A DNA stretch of 64,000 nt from Yamagishiella unicocca (GCA_003116995.1 BDSL01000018.1:806001-870000), one strand, 5' to 3'; shown: positions 52,801 through 64,000, numbered from the stretch's first letter. Made by a program: numbers and translations. The notes: a model not told the origin generated them from the letters alone.

Positions 52801-54809
52801 GTTACGGTGGGGGCTATTGCGGCGCTCGGAACGCCCATGTGGGTTCCTTGTATTTGCAAAAGCCAAGCCGCGAGAGACGATGGGAGCTCACAAGTTTGTG
52901 CCGCAACGGGTTAAGCCCGTGTATATTGGGTTGTCCTATGGCCGATCTTTCGTACCCGGCTTCCCTCCGTCTGGCTGTACGCTCAACCCAGTTGGCTAAC
53001 CAGCTGGGCTCCCTGTTCGCCTGCGCCGCCGCCTTCCTCCGTCTCTCTTCCTCCGTCCCCTTCAGGCTTCAAGCTGGCACCCAGTGAGGTGTCTCGGCTG
53101 ATGGAGCAGGTGGACCTGGACGGCTCGGGCGAAATCGATCGTGCGGCCTTCGCCGCGAGCCAGATGGACTGGCGTCACCTGCAGAAGAACCACGCGGAGC
53201 TGTGGCTAGACCTGGCAGCCAAGTAAGTGTCGTCGCTGTCATGTAGGCCTTGGGGTGGGCTCCAGGGATGGTGACGTGAGGCTACTGGTGTACTTGCGAT
53301 TTTGATATTGATCTCATTACACGGCCCCACTTACAAGGATTGACCTGGACACCACCGGATACGTACGGGGCGGGGTTTTGCCTGCATTCGTTTTTCAAGC
53401 GTTGTCACACTAGGGGTTGTGTACTCGTATTTTTTCCTTCTTGCCCAGGGCTTTTCGCAACATGGACACGGACGGCAACGGCGTGCTGGAGGTGGACGAG
53501 CTACTTGACGCGCTGCGGGCCCGGCTGCCAGCTGACGAGGTGGAGACGGCGTTGGAGCTGGCGCTGCAGGAAGCCGGCGCGGACGGACGGGGGGGCCTGA
53601 CCGAGGGCGTCCAGGGCATCGATTTCGACTCCTTCCTTTCCCTCTTAAGGGTGCGCGCGGAGCAACGGTAGCTTGACGCCTTGCGGCGAGGGTAGGGGGG
53701 CCGAGCGAAGAAGGGAAGGTTTGGTCGATCTGGGGCGCGAAACCGCGTTGTTGAGCGCTGCACGGTTAGACAAAAAGCATAGCATCCAATGCGGCATCGG
53801 CTTTGCAATGGGCTGCCCGCGAACGAGTAATTAATGCTGCGGTCCGAGTAGTCCAGTAACAGCTTGCAACAAACTTACGCCATGTTACTGGGCTTGCGGG
53901 GCTTGCCACCCCAGGCGTGCTAAGCTGCCCATGTTGATGCTCCTCCGGAAGCCGCGCCCCAGCACTTGAAAGGTTGTAACCTCACCCTTCCTCTCCACCT
54001 CCCGCTCGGTGCGACCCCCGAAGGTGAGCTCTATGGACAGCCTGGACCTGTACGACGACCGCATGAGCACGCGCTCCGGCGGCTCCGTCAACGGCTCGCT
54101 GGACCGTTTCAACAACCTGCTGGCCGCGTCACTCCGCACCGGCGACTGGAGCCGCCACGGACCCGGCGGCAGCCGCCACGGCTGCGGGCTGGCCACCGAT
54201 GCGTCGACGCACTCGCACAGCAGCGAGCGCAGTGATGTGGCGGCGCTGCAGGACAACGACCGCTCGCAGCATCTGCGCACCCCGTCAGGCCAGCCGCAGC
54301 AAACTCCTGGCGGCATTGCGTTCCGCTTCGATTTGGGCCGCAACGGCGTGTCCGCCGGCGCCAAGGCCGCGAGCGCGGAAACGGTGGGAACCAGGGAGGG
54401 AAGCCTGCACGGCGTCGCCAGTGGCGGTCGCGCTGCTGGTGCAGGCGTTAACGGCGGCATGGTGTGGCGCTTTGACGTGGCTGGCCCATCGGCGCCCCCA
54501 CCACCGGCGCCGGCGCCCGTGTGGCGCTTCGATGTCAGCGGCGGTAGCCGGGCCAAACGGGAGCCGCCGGCCCAGCCTGGCGTGCCTGCGGTGCGCGGCG
54601 GCCACAGCGATGAGGACAGCAACCGCCCGGCAGCGACAGCGACAGCGGCGCAGGGCGGTGGCAGCGGCGGAGGCACGATCAGCGGCATGGGTCGACAGGG
54701 GGGCTACTTTGACCGCCGCATGCATGGCAGCGACCTGTATCGTAACGCGGCCATCAATGCTCTGCAGGCAGGGGGCCACCGTATGCATCTCGGCACAGTG
54801 GCGGAGTGA
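49874..54809 (+). CDS. Calcium-dependent protein kinase (CDPK) with long C-terminal tail
   Basis: Predicted Ca2+-activated Ser/Thr kinase. Exons: 49874-50331, 50411-50576, 50787-50868, 50995-51110, 51400-51421 (22-nt microexon), 51711-51843, 52117-52292, 52478-52756, 53066-53222, 53449-53650, 54024-54809; all in phase, 858 aa. The kinase domain spans about 105-380: GKGGNG loop, FACK lysine (133), HRDIKP (230-235), DFG (253-255), MAPE split by the microexon junction. A calmodulin-like region follows with two clear EF-hands (DLDGSGEID from 494; DTDGNG from 536) and two degenerate ones. The last exon supplies SMDSLDLYDDR and a Gly/Ala/Ser-rich tail with three (F/W)RFD motifs. If the 53651 donor is not used, translation stops at 53671 (603 aa) and the tail would be a separate ORF. 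The first in-frame ATG was taken as the start. No N-terminal glycine, so no myristoylation site. Confidence 0.87.
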
Positions 54810-54999
54810 TGCGGCCTGCGCTCTTGGCCAATGTACGCACTTACCAGGTGCGAAAACGTTATGTTACCAGCAGCTCATGGCGGCAGCTTGTTGAAGCTGT
54901 AGGCGATGCTCGCTGTCGGGCTAGTACGTACACGTGCGAAGGCAGTCATACAGACATGTCTGATATGGAATACAGGTGGTAGTACGCAGTGGCAGGTGG

Positions 55000-55004
55000 T
55001 GTAA
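55000..55004 (+). terminator. Candidate TGTAA polyadenylation signal of the CDPK gene
   Basis: TGTAA about 190 bp after the stop at 54809, which supports the long form of the gene. Another TGTAA at 53975-53979 could end a short form. Confidence 0.45.
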
Positions 55005-55636
55005 TAGTTGATGTAGTAATTGAGAGGGGGCGGGAAGCGGCGATTTTTTCTGGGCACTCCTTCAAGCGCCTCAACAGTTATCGGAGGTTTGCGAGGTTTC
55101 AAGGTAGAAGCCGTAGCTGCTGCACATCCATTTCGTTCCGCCCCATATATTACAGCTCGGCGGGCTGCTTTGCGTGTAGACGTGTGTTGATTTTGCGAGC
55201 ATGCACCTGCGCTTCTGTGATTCGCCCAGCAAAACAGCGGCAGACGATCAGGATCTGGCCTTGCTGGCGATTCTCAATTTTGTGCGTCCATGGAGCAAGC
55301 AGGCTTACTGCAAGCCACTTTGGGAGAGATGTGAGAAGAATGCTTTTGTTATTAGCCATGGTGCATGGTCTTATGGTGGTCGTTGCAAGAAAATGCCACG
55401 GTGCTGGCGCTTGCCATTTGCAGATACTTATCCGTCGGTAGAGTGGTTTACGCAATTGTACGGTTCCCATGGAACGAGTTTCCTGGCGGCACAGCAGGGT
55501 CGGAATGGATTGTACATTACAACGAGGCCCGCCTAGCGCTTCGAACTTTTGATGTCTTTTTCGCGTGGGGTGCGAGGAGGCATCCATGTCATCTATCAGT
55601 ATACTCCCCAGACGGTGGGCGACAAGGGGTGCGAGG

Positions 55637-55716
55637 CACCTCGAATGAGTATCCGCTGTATGCCACCAATCAGGGTCACCTCGAATGGGTGTCTGCTGTA
55701 CGCCACGAATCAGGGT
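55637..55716. repeat. 40-bp tandem duplication
   Basis: Two adjacent units from cacctcgaatg to aatcagggt with a few differences. Confidence 0.8.
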
Positions 55717-56998
55717 TCTCTCAATGCAGGTGAAGCAAAACGGAACGGCGTCGCATGTAATACTCTTAAGTGTCTTGCCTGCCAGCTTTCGTACACCGGC
55801 CTCTGCCGATATCGTTACATAGATACACGCATAACAAGTGGCAGCTGGAAAGGGTGGGGACAACTTGGGTGGGTGCTGAGGTGATGGTGTGCGATCATGT
55901 CCACATATTGACTTGCTGTGGCTGACGTTCGGTGCGCCTCCAGTTGAGGCCCTCCACCCCATCCGGTGTGCTACGCTGCTCCCTCCGGAACGTTACGGTT
56001 TCCTAACCCAGTGACTACTGGCCACCGGGTGGGACGGGGCAGAGACCCCCATAGTCGGGTTGTCACCCCTGGTCCCTCCCCTGGTCCCTCCGGCTACAGC
56101 AGCCAGCCCACATCTTGCAAGATGGGCTGTCCCTGCCACCCCTTTTACCCTAGCCCGCCATCGGCCTGGAACAGGATGCATGCAGCAGATTGCGCCGGCC
56201 CCTGTTAATGTTGACCCCCCCATACCTCCTCACCGCCACGCCGTAGCGCCCCTCGCGCGCTGGTTCACGCCGGCTGACGCCGGTTTGGCTGCTTGAACGT
56301 CCTAACAATCGCAACGTTGGTGACACGCCTTTGTGGGAGATATGGGGGCTTCCTGTATCATCGTTGTGGAAGTCTGCCGCGTGCCGTCCATTTCTTACGT
56401 TTGGTTAACGAACGGAAGCAATCTTTTCGAGGCCCTTGCGTAGCCCACGCACTGCGCAGCCGAAGCTAGCGGGTCGCGCCCACCACCGCACAAGCAGGCG
56501 CGTAGACTAGCATCTATGCAAAAAAGACAATGACGAAAGCCCGAGATTAGCGTCGCTTTCCATCTAAGCCTATAAGATAGTCTATGAACCTGGTGACCTG
56601 TTTCGCGCTGTTTCATCCCAATTGGAGTTTGATAGTTACAGTACGTTCGCCTATGATGTAGGAGCAAAACCTCCGTATAGGCCATAACAGTATGTGTAGC
56701 TTACTGATTACCATGTTGGGCAAGAATGCGTCGTACAAGAATTCCTGTACGCACGTTGACCCATCGGCAACGGAATGGAGCGGATTGCTTCGGGGCGCCT
56801 GATCGGTGTATTACGCTCCAACCCCTAGCTCTGCCCTTGCGCTGTGGCCGTCTGAAGACTTTCGCGGTTACCTGGACAGCATTCCACTACCCTTGCCATC
56901 GCGTGCCTAGATTTTTATGCAACATAGCCCCAAACAGCTTTCGCTACCAACGTCTTGACGGCGGGGAGCGCATTGACGGCACTCATAGGCACAGAACC

Positions 56999-59900
56999 AT
57001 GCCACCACGCGTGCCAGCCCCCCACGAGGTCTTAAAGTTCCAAGGCAATAGAGACTATCCCGTCGAGCAAAAGATAGATGACTGGGGCCTGATGCCTGAT
57101 CAGCAGGTGCGTTCCCCAGTTGCACGGTAACTGCCAGCTGGCGGAGGCTTACGCTGCCACGGATGAAGTGCAGGAGACATATGTGGAGATATTTCGCCGA
57201 AGGCTCGTCGCGGATAATCTATACAAGCCGGAGGAGCACGGTGCGTGATGCGACCTGGGCAGCAGCAGCTCCCAAGCGTACCTGGACCTCCTGACATCAT
57301 TATTTGATGCACCTATGAAAGCGCCACCAGTTCCGTGCCCACATGTGTTCGCGGCGGATTGCTCCTCCTGCGCAACTGCTTTTCTTACGCATGGTGCCAT
57401 AAATGCGATGCCTGCAGACTACTTTACGTTGCGTCGCTTCTTACGCGCACGCACATATGATATCGACAAAGCAACAAAAATGCTCTATGACCACATTACC
57501 TGGCGCGAGGAGCACGACGTCGGCACCATTTTGCAGGACTTCTATTTCAACGAGCGGGACAAGTTCCTGGCTGCCTACCCTCAGGGCTACCACAAACTGG
57601 ACAAGCAGGTGCGCCTTAATCCTGAAAGCCGGTATGCCAACTTCCTACCCCCCCCGCATAGCCGTGGCGTTTAACGGTTTTTATGCCACCCCCGCATAGC
57701 CGTGTTGAGACAACAGGACAATTGCCTGACGTACATGCACTTGCACAGGGGCGACCCGTATACATCCAGCTTATCGGGAAAATCAACGTGCCGGCCATCA
57801 TGGCGTGCACGGACGAAGACCGCATGTTTAAGTTCCACGTCCAGGAGTACGAGAGGTGTGTGAAGGTCATCATGCCGGTGTGCAGCAAGCTGGCGAGGCG
57901 CAAAATCGATCAGACCTTTGGGATCATGGACGTCCGAGGTACGGTCGCCACCGAGCTAGCGGGCTGGAGCTGCGCTCGCGAGCACGGGTTTGCATGACAT
58001 GCGCATACACACGCATACACACACTGCCGTCGTAAACCCTTAACTACGCGGCCCCTCACGCACCTCTTCTTATAGGAGACGCGGTCTTTCCGTTAGGGCA
58101 GGGTAGCTGCCCTTGGCCAACATCAGGCCCGGTCAGATGACGTAACACACACACACACACGCACACACGCTCAGTCTCCTTCGCGGCTCAGCTCAGCATA
58201 CTTAAAACACACGCACACACGGATGTAGCACCTATTCCGGCCTGGCCATATGGGTTTTGACTCCTACGCGCACCGGCGTGAGGTCTGTCGCCCTGGTGTC
58301 GAAACGCGCGATTTGGGCCGTGGGACCCCGGGATTCATCTCATGCGTGGAGGGGGCTAAACGGAGCCGCCCCCGTGGTCTTCTCTACTCATGCGTGCACG
58401 CACACAGGCGTGGGGCTCAGCGCGCTGACTGGTGACGTGAAGCGCATGTTGCTCAAGTTCACAAAGACCGACCAGGACAACTACCCAGAGATGTTGGGCC
58501 ACATCTGCATCATCAACGCCCCGGCCATTTTCCGCATGGTCTGGTCCGTGGTCAAGGGGATGATTGACATTCGCACCCAGCAGAAAATCGAGGTGCGAAC
58601 GACACTGCGCCGCCGTGGCACGGGCGCTCACTCCGGGGCTGGCTCTGCGACCCCCGGGCTGGCGCAGCTGCCTTGCGGGCCTTACACCTCCCTCCGTCCT
58701 GCCGTCTTGTGGTACCGTAGTCGCCCTTTTCATGACGCAGTCGCCAGCCTGGCAAACAGCCCCCTACCGCTACCTTCAAAAACGCCAGTACTCTACAAGT
58801 CGCTATGCTGCCAGTTGTGGTGCCGCTACGGCAACCTTCCGGCACTCTCCTCGCGCGCGCATGGCATGCCCCTCAGTACCACCACCACCGCTCAGCACCA
58901 CCGCCCAGCACCGCCACCTCTCAGCATAACAACAACGACTGCACGGGGCACACCAACATAGCATAGAGCCCTCGCAAACTCTACACTCCACGCTGGTAAC
59001 ACGGCGCTCCACCCTGCACGGGCCGCACTCGATCGGCCCCCAGATCCTGGGTCCCAACTACATCGACGGGCTGCTGAAACACATGGACATGGACAGCATC
59101 CCCGAGTTCCTGGGCGGCAAGTCCAAGGGGACCCTCCTGGATGACGTGGGCCCCTGGTCCAACTCAGAGCTCATGGCGGACATGGGGATCGACCTGGAGG
59201 CGCTGCGCATGTCGAAGGGCACGGCGGCGCCGCAGCTGCTGGCGGGGCCGTCCTTCGGGCGGCCGTCGACGGAGAGGGACGGCGCCCCGGCACAAGGCAG
59301 CGGCGTGGCGCGGTCAGGCTCGGCGGTCAGGTGAGTCGGCGGTGGTGCAGCTGGTCCGGACTGGGGGCTGCGACTGAGGGGGTGGGGGCAAGGAGGGGTG
59401 GAAGGTTGTGGATGAGTGGGTCGGTAGGGTCGGGCTTGGGGCTGCGACCGGCGAAAGGGGAAGATGAAGGAAGCCGGTGGGTGTGTGGAACAGCCTGGTA
59501 GGCATGGGTAGGCATGCACCGCAGGGAGTGCTACCTGCGCCGTTCTGCGCCTGTAGCTGGGTGACAGTCATGTGGCACAGGTGCCGGGAAATCATAGTCG
59601 TAGACGTGTTGGGCGCCATAGGCTGAGTGTGGAGAGACAGAAGACTGATGATTCTGCGGGTCCGGGTGTGGGACGTTTTGCTCACATCAAACACAGAAAG
59701 CGGCACCACAGCACAAGGGCTGTACGCCCATACCAGTCCAGTACTCTTACGATGCGTATGTTTGGGGCGACAGGCGAGGGGCAGCGAGTTGAGCAGGCGA
59801 TTGAAATGCCGGCTGCCACAAGCCACGAGACCGGGCAGCACGGATGATTGATCCTGAGCCTCTCAGTGGCACCCACCTGGCTGGCTGGTTAGTCTGTGCT

Positions 59901-60938
59901 CTGCTGTTGCTGCGCAATCCACAACCCTGCATCTGTATCTATCGGCTACACAGCAACCCACAATCAACGTTGCCCCATTGCCGCCCGGATCCCTCCCTAC
60001 CGCCCTGCAGCCGCGTCGCTGAGGGGCCCAGTAACGGCGGGGCGGCTGCTGCGCACGCGACGGTGGCGCAGCTGACCACCATCGCGGAGGCTCGGAGCCG
60101 CACGCTGATGGAGCGCGTCAAAGCCATCGAGGCACTGATGCCGGGGCAGATAGAGCGGCTGCGATCGCCGGTAGGTTGGTCGCCGACAGCGGCGGGGGGG
60201 CGCGGGTCACGCACGGCGGGTGTGGATGATGCGGGCGCAAGCTGGGCGCGTGGTCGCGTCCAGGCCGCTCTGCTGCGGTGGTTCAGGATAGCAGGTCGCC
60301 CGGATAGGGAAGGGGTAACGTAACGTAGCCCAGGTAGGGCAGGGGTGACGTAAAGTAGCCTCGCTGGCACCTTCCACACCCTCCCCATGCGCTTACCGGG
60401 CACCAAGCTGCCATTGGCCTATCTCCTGGCCACGGTGTTTGGTATGCCCCGCTACCGGCAGTACCTCCCCTGCTCCACGTAGAGCCGCGCGCATCCTCAG
60501 ATCCTCCGCGCACCACCACGCCCCAGCACGCGGCCCACTCGCACAGCATCCACCACGCTTACATCTCCGGCCGCCACAGCGGTCTTCAGCAGCCTCCCTG
60601 GTGTCCCGGGCTCCTGGTGTCTCGCCACTGGCTCCTGGCAGTACCCAAAAGGATGCCATGTGTGCCCCTTTGGCCCGCACGCGGCACCGCGCGGTGTGCT
60701 GCAGGGTCTGTCAGCTCGCGACGGTGCCAGCGTGCGCTCGGCGCCCGAGGGCAGCCTGCTGAACCGGGTGGAGGTGATGGAGGAGACCCTGGAGGTGCTG
60801 CTCATCGCGCAGGAGGCTCTTATAAACCAGGTGGCGCAGCAGGGCAGGGAGGTGCAGGCGGTGAAGGCGTCGCAAGCTCGCGCGGCGCAGGAGCAGGAGG
60901 CGCGAGGCGCCCGGCAGGGCTGCTGCACCATCATGTAA
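56999..60938 (+). CDS. Sec14/CRAL-TRIO lipid-transfer protein with coiled coil and CaaX end
   Basis: Predicted phosphatidylinositol/lipid-transfer protein. Exons: 56999-57106, 57138-57240, 57418-57608, 57749-57938, 58408-58592, 59044-59330, 60011-60170, 60705-60938; all in phase, 485 aa. CRAL-TRIO-N covers about 40-95 (TLRRFLRARTYDIDKATKML). The lipid-binding domain covers about 130-285 (GRPVYIQLIGKI, TFGIMDVRGVGL, NYPEMLGHICIINAPAIFRM, ILGPNYIDGLL, IPEFLGGKSKG). The C-terminus has two heptad-like helical segments (TLMERVKAIEALMPGQIERL; LLNRVEVMEETLEVLL) and ends GCCTIM, where CTIM fits a CaaX prenylation box and the preceding Cys could be acylated. This suggests a membrane-anchored form. The first intron would be only 31 nt, so the N-terminal 36 residues are the least certain part. 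The intron at 58.1 kb has CA repeats. Confidence 0.9.
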
Positions 60939-62426
60939 CCGCCCGCCGCTCTGCGATGTGTTGTTACAGTCCTCGTTGCAGCAAGGCGCCTGAGAGCTCC
61001 GTCCAGTACGGCGAGCCGTCCAGTTGCGGCTTCGCTTGTAAGTTGTAGAATGGGACTACAGGCTGGCAGGAGTTTGTGACGAATGGGCCTTGGTACCATA
61101 TTGGGCGGGACTCGCAGGATGACCCGTGGGTCTGAGCGGCAGTAGCTTGGCGACAGTGCATTACGTACATGCTGTGACTGGGCGGCAGGCCGCCACACGC
61201 CGCGAGCGCGCGTGCGCGCGTGCCTCCCCACACGTGTGGTGCTTTCCTTGGTGGGGTGGGGGGATGGTGAGGAGACACGAAAGCACGCCAGCGCGGGCTG
61301 TGGCTGCTGGCGACTGGCGCCGTGGGGCCCCCGCGGCCACGTGTTTACCTTCATGACAGGGTATGCATACATGTCATGCACTCAGACAATGAGGTGCCGC
61401 GCCGAACCGTGCAAGGGCCGGCTGTCGTCTTTCGTCCGACGACTTGCCGGCCAGCAGGGGGAGTACCCCGGGGTGTGGAGCCGCTGTGATGCGACTTGAC
61501 TCGGTGTCGTGTGATGTGACGTTGGCACACGTGGGCAATCTGATGGCCTCCAAGCCAGGCTCAGCTGTGTATTTGGATAGGGACTGCTCGTACTGCCACA
61601 ATTCATTTGTCAGCTGGACGGGCGCTTGGTTGGGCGCGCTTGTTACGCCTCGGATCCAACGACCGCCCTAGGACCGGGCAGGCGGAGGAAATGTGGTGAA
61701 CGTGCGCGGCGCGTCCTTTCACGCTGCAGACCGCCACCCAACACTTACGAGGGGGCAAGTTCGGTATTTAAGCGGCTTGAGGAGGGAAGCATGGCACGGG
61801 ACCGGGAACCGGCCGATGCAGGCTCCTCCGCAGGATTGTATGATGCTGCAGGGAGGGAGCGGTGTACTGAAGAGGACTGGAGGGGTGAGGATCCGCTTCG
61901 ATGTTGGCATCCAAGTACGGCCTTGGAGGTTTTTGCTAGCTGGGCGGCCGTGAGGTACGTTCGTGCCTCGCCGGACTTGGGAGGTCAGGAGGGGGTGTTG
62001 GGGGGCAGGTGAGCCAGCGCGGTGTTGGCGTGGTCAGGCAAATGGTGCCACAGGGGCTGCGGCTTGCCACGACGGGCGCCTTGCTTGTGGGTATCGGCGT
62101 TCGCCGGGCGAGCCATGGGCCTCGACTCGGGTGTTTGGAAGCCAGGTTCATATCCGAAGGCGGGCGGCCATGGTAATACTGGAAAGGAGGCTATCGGTAT
62201 TCAGTACTTACTTTGGCACTGGCTGGAAGGTCAGGTTTCCATCGCACAGCGGAGACTCCCAAATGCTGCACAGCAGCCCGGGCACCGCACTTGGCATCGC
62301 ACATTGACACCTACTACCGTTGCATGCGCCTCCTATGCCTTCGGCTGCCGTCGGCTCATGAGAACTTCGACCCCACCATGCCGCAAACTGCACGCAAACG
62401 GCGCCCTGTGCGCGCACCTACATAGT

Positions 62427-62518
62427 GCTGACCTGAAAACGAAAACACAACACGACTGCTGACCTGAAAACGAAAACACAACACGACTGCTGACATGAAA
62501 ACAAAAACACAACACGAC
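62427..62518. repeat. 31-bp tandem repeat, 3 copies
   Basis: Unit gctgacctgaaaacgaaaac followed by acaacacgact, three adjacent copies with small changes in the last. Confidence 0.9.
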
Positions 62519-62799
62519 GGGAGCCTCGCACTACGTTGCCAGTCCACCTCGTGGCGTTTTTTCTTCGTACGAATGTTTCCCTTCCTCCTGGCGAAGACGA
62601 AGGGACAAAGGCCGCACGCGCGGTACCCTCGCCATAACCCTCACACGGATCCTTACCTAACACGAGGCGACTCCCTCAACCCTCATCCGGTGCACTCCTC
62701 CGCCTAGTCTGTCATGCCATGTCCCCGACTACGCTACGCTACCCGCCTACGCAGGACGCTCACCAGCTCACCACTCGTTGGCGGGAGTCGCCCCTCCCT

Positions 62800-62844
62800 C
62801 GCTAAACGGTTCTTTCGGGCATCCACGGGTCTTCCTCGAATCAC
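62800..62844 (-). repeat. Introner-like repeat copy 7
   Basis: On the minus strand, gattcgaggaagacccgt, ggatgcccgaaagaa and ccgtttag. It is preceded by gagcga|gtgatt, a possible but weak 5' splice site. Confidence 0.6.
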
Positions 62845-63585
62845 TCGCTCCCAGCATACGCGCACGGGCGCGTTGGCCGGGCTCGGAGCGCTACCTGGGT
62901 GACGTGTCGGCGACCATGCTGCGCCGGGCCCCGAAACCTCGAGCCCAGCCCTTCCGCCAATACGGCATCGTTTAAGGTAGAGGGTAATCAGACTCAAAGT
63001 AAAGGTCACTGCGCCACGTCACCTACTATGTGAGCAGACTCACATCCACCCAGCAGCAGCACGTTCATCAACAGCCGTGCTGTCGCCAGCTCCGACACTG
63101 CGCCCCATGCGGCCACTTAAGACACCAGGAAGATGCCTCGGATCCATCACTTGATACACTTGATGGCAGGCCCCCCTGCAGGAGCGGCCCACAGCAGCAG
63201 TCCGCACACCGCCCCCCACTGCCGGCTAATAATGAGCCATTGTAGCATTTGGCATGAAAGCCTTTCAAACTGCGACCGCGCAAGGCAAGTCCATTGAGCA
63301 CGCCCGAGGTCCCTGGAAGCCCTGAGCCCTTTGGTGGTGCCACCAATAACCCTACCTCTCCTGCCGCCTGTGATCAATAGAAAAACATCAAAGATCTCTT
63401 CGAAAGCACGATCAGCAGGCAGTACTCTGCCGGAAAAAGACGAGAGGAGCAACCCCACCATTCGCAAGCGCACGCCTGGAAAGCGTAAGGGCCAGGGGCA
63501 CGGCGCGCGCGTGTGCTCCCCGGGTCCACATGTGTTGGAAAGGCGCCGACGCGCCGACTGCAAAAACTCTTAGCCTCGACCGTAA

Positions 63586-63790
63586 CCCAGACTCCAAGAA
63601 CCCAGACTCCAACAATCCAGACTTCAACAATCCAAACTCCAACAACCCGGAGTCCGACAACCCGGAGTCCAATAACCCAGGCCCCAATAACCCAGACCCC
63701 AAACAACCCAGACTCCAACAACCCAGAGTCCAACGGGGATTTGCCCCAAAAAATCCCACAACCCAGACTTCAACAACGCAGGCTCCAAGA
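63586..63790. repeat. CCAGACTCCAACAA-type minisatellite
   Basis: Many imperfect units of about 15 bp (cccagactccaacaa, cccggagtcc, cccagacttcaac). Open in several frames, so the ORFs crossing it are repeat translations. Confidence 0.8.
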
Positions 63791-63806
63791 ACCCCTAGCC
63801 GCGGCC

Positions 63807-64000
63807 CTAGCCGAACACCGACGCCGTCGTCATGCGCCGCTCCACCTTGTACAGCAGCACGCAGAACGCCGCCGCCCTGGTGACGGCGCCCCAGATGAAC
63901 AGCCACAGGATGTCCAGCATGAAGCTGTTGCGACACAAACGGTCAACCACCTTGGGGTCCTCGTACACCCGGTACAGGAAGGAAACCGTCATGGAGTCAT
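63807..64000 (-). CDS. C-terminal end of an unidentified membrane protein (partial)
   Basis: The frame is open from the window edge to TAG at 63807-63809. The 63 visible residues contain a charged stretch (RVYEDPKVVDRLCRN) followed by a hydrophobic segment long enough to cross the membrane (LDILWLFIWGAVTRAAAFCVLL) and a basic end (YKVERRMTTASVFG). The codon use is GC-rich like the other genes. The single late transmembrane segment followed by a short tail is reminiscent of ABCG transporter ends, but this is a guess. The gene body is outside the window. Confidence 0.55.
   Translation of the reverse strand, partial: DSMTVSFLYRVYEDPKVVDRLCRNSFMLDILWLFIWGAVTRAAAFCVLLYKVERRMTTASVFG

Larger units (their letters stand above)
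54810..56998. other. Intergenic region between CDPK and the Sec14 gene
   Basis: Moderate GC, no recognised protein. A 270-aa minus-strand ORF (55150-55962) crosses a tandem duplication and has no domain. The last few hundred bases should hold the Sec14 promoter. Confidence 0.55.
60939..63806. other. Region without a recognised gene
   Basis: 2.9 kb between the Sec14 stop (+) and a minus-strand gene end. Short ORFs only. It contains the minisatellites at 62.43 and 63.59 kb and an introner-like repeat copy at 62.80-62.84 kb, which could lie in an unrecognised minus-strand intron. Confidence 0.45.

Noticed and set aside
53338..53362. Possible extra CDPK exon reading IDLDTTGY, EF-hand-like
   Set aside because: Its length breaks the reading frame between the exons ending at 53222 and starting at 53449, which join correctly without it.
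55150..55962. 270-aa minus-strand ORF
   Set aside because: Crosses a 40-bp tandem duplication, no domain, no coding-like codon ends, no splice partners.
57107..57130. Stop codon after exon 1 of the Sec14 gene taken as evidence for a pseudogene
   Set aside because: All other exons are intact and in phase and the key domains are complete, so a short intron or another first exon is more likely than gene decay.
63530..63883. 117-aa plus-strand ORF of Asn-Pro repeats
   Set aside because: Translation of the 15-bp minisatellite; runs antisense into the real minus-strand gene end.

Overview
This window looks like nuclear DNA of a volvocine green alga (the Chlamydomonas/Volvox/Gonium group). It is GC-rich and intron-dense. 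Its proteins carry Ala, Gln and Gly runs and its introns many minisatellites. TGTAA polyadenylation motifs follow several genes. The gene set is plant-like: SufS cysteine desulfurase, an FBL15/SLOMO-type F-box protein, a CDPK, a vacuolar NHX exchanger, a plastid-type rhomboid, and 6-phosphogluconate dehydrogenase with a presequence. Gene models were built by hand from protein similarity, GT/GC-AG splice sites and codon phase. No transcript data were available.

Layout. 1-719 (+): 3' end of a SufS cysteine desulfurase. 2191-9895 (-): a 10-exon F-box/LRR gene colinear with Arabidopsis FBL15. 10.85-13.03 kb: decayed non-LTR retrotransposon-like sequence. 13420-16438 (+): membrane-anchored metallophosphoesterase. 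16.4-19.4 kb: no convincing gene. 19446-24292 (-): DBP9/DDX56 DEAD-box RNA helicase, 8 exons all in phase. 25126-29437 (+): 6-phosphogluconate dehydrogenase, 14 exons all in phase. 30713-31702 (-): exon-junction-complex protein Y14, with a GC-AG intron and a 13-codon last exon. 32121-37329 (+): NHX Na+/H+ exchanger, 11 exons. 37692-40118 (+): rhomboid protease. 41120 to about 46197 (-): TAF5 subunit of TFIID. 46.2-49.9 kb: a repeat field. 49874-54809 (+): calcium-dependent protein kinase with a 22-nt microexon and a long C-terminal tail. 56999-60938 (+): Sec14-domain lipid-transfer protein ending in a CaaX box. 63807 to the end (-): 3' end of an unidentified membrane-protein gene.

The genes are unrelated housekeeping and signalling loci rather than one pathway. 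Two pairs are divergent and may share promoters: DBP9/PGD (833 bp) and Y14/NHX (418 bp).

The most unusual signal is a short repeat of about 70 nt. It occurs just inside the 5' splice site, in the sense orientation, in introns of four unrelated genes (DBP9, NHX twice, rhomboid, TAF5). In one DBP9 intron a second copy lies inverted near the 3' end, so the intron has terminal inverted repeats. This is what a family of introner-like (intron-generating) elements would look like. Other points of interest are a Met in place of the GNHD His in the phosphoesterase, three copies of a W/F-R-F-D motif in the kinase tail, the CaaX box on the Sec14 protein, two GC-AG introns, and two apparent introns of only 31 and 38 nt.
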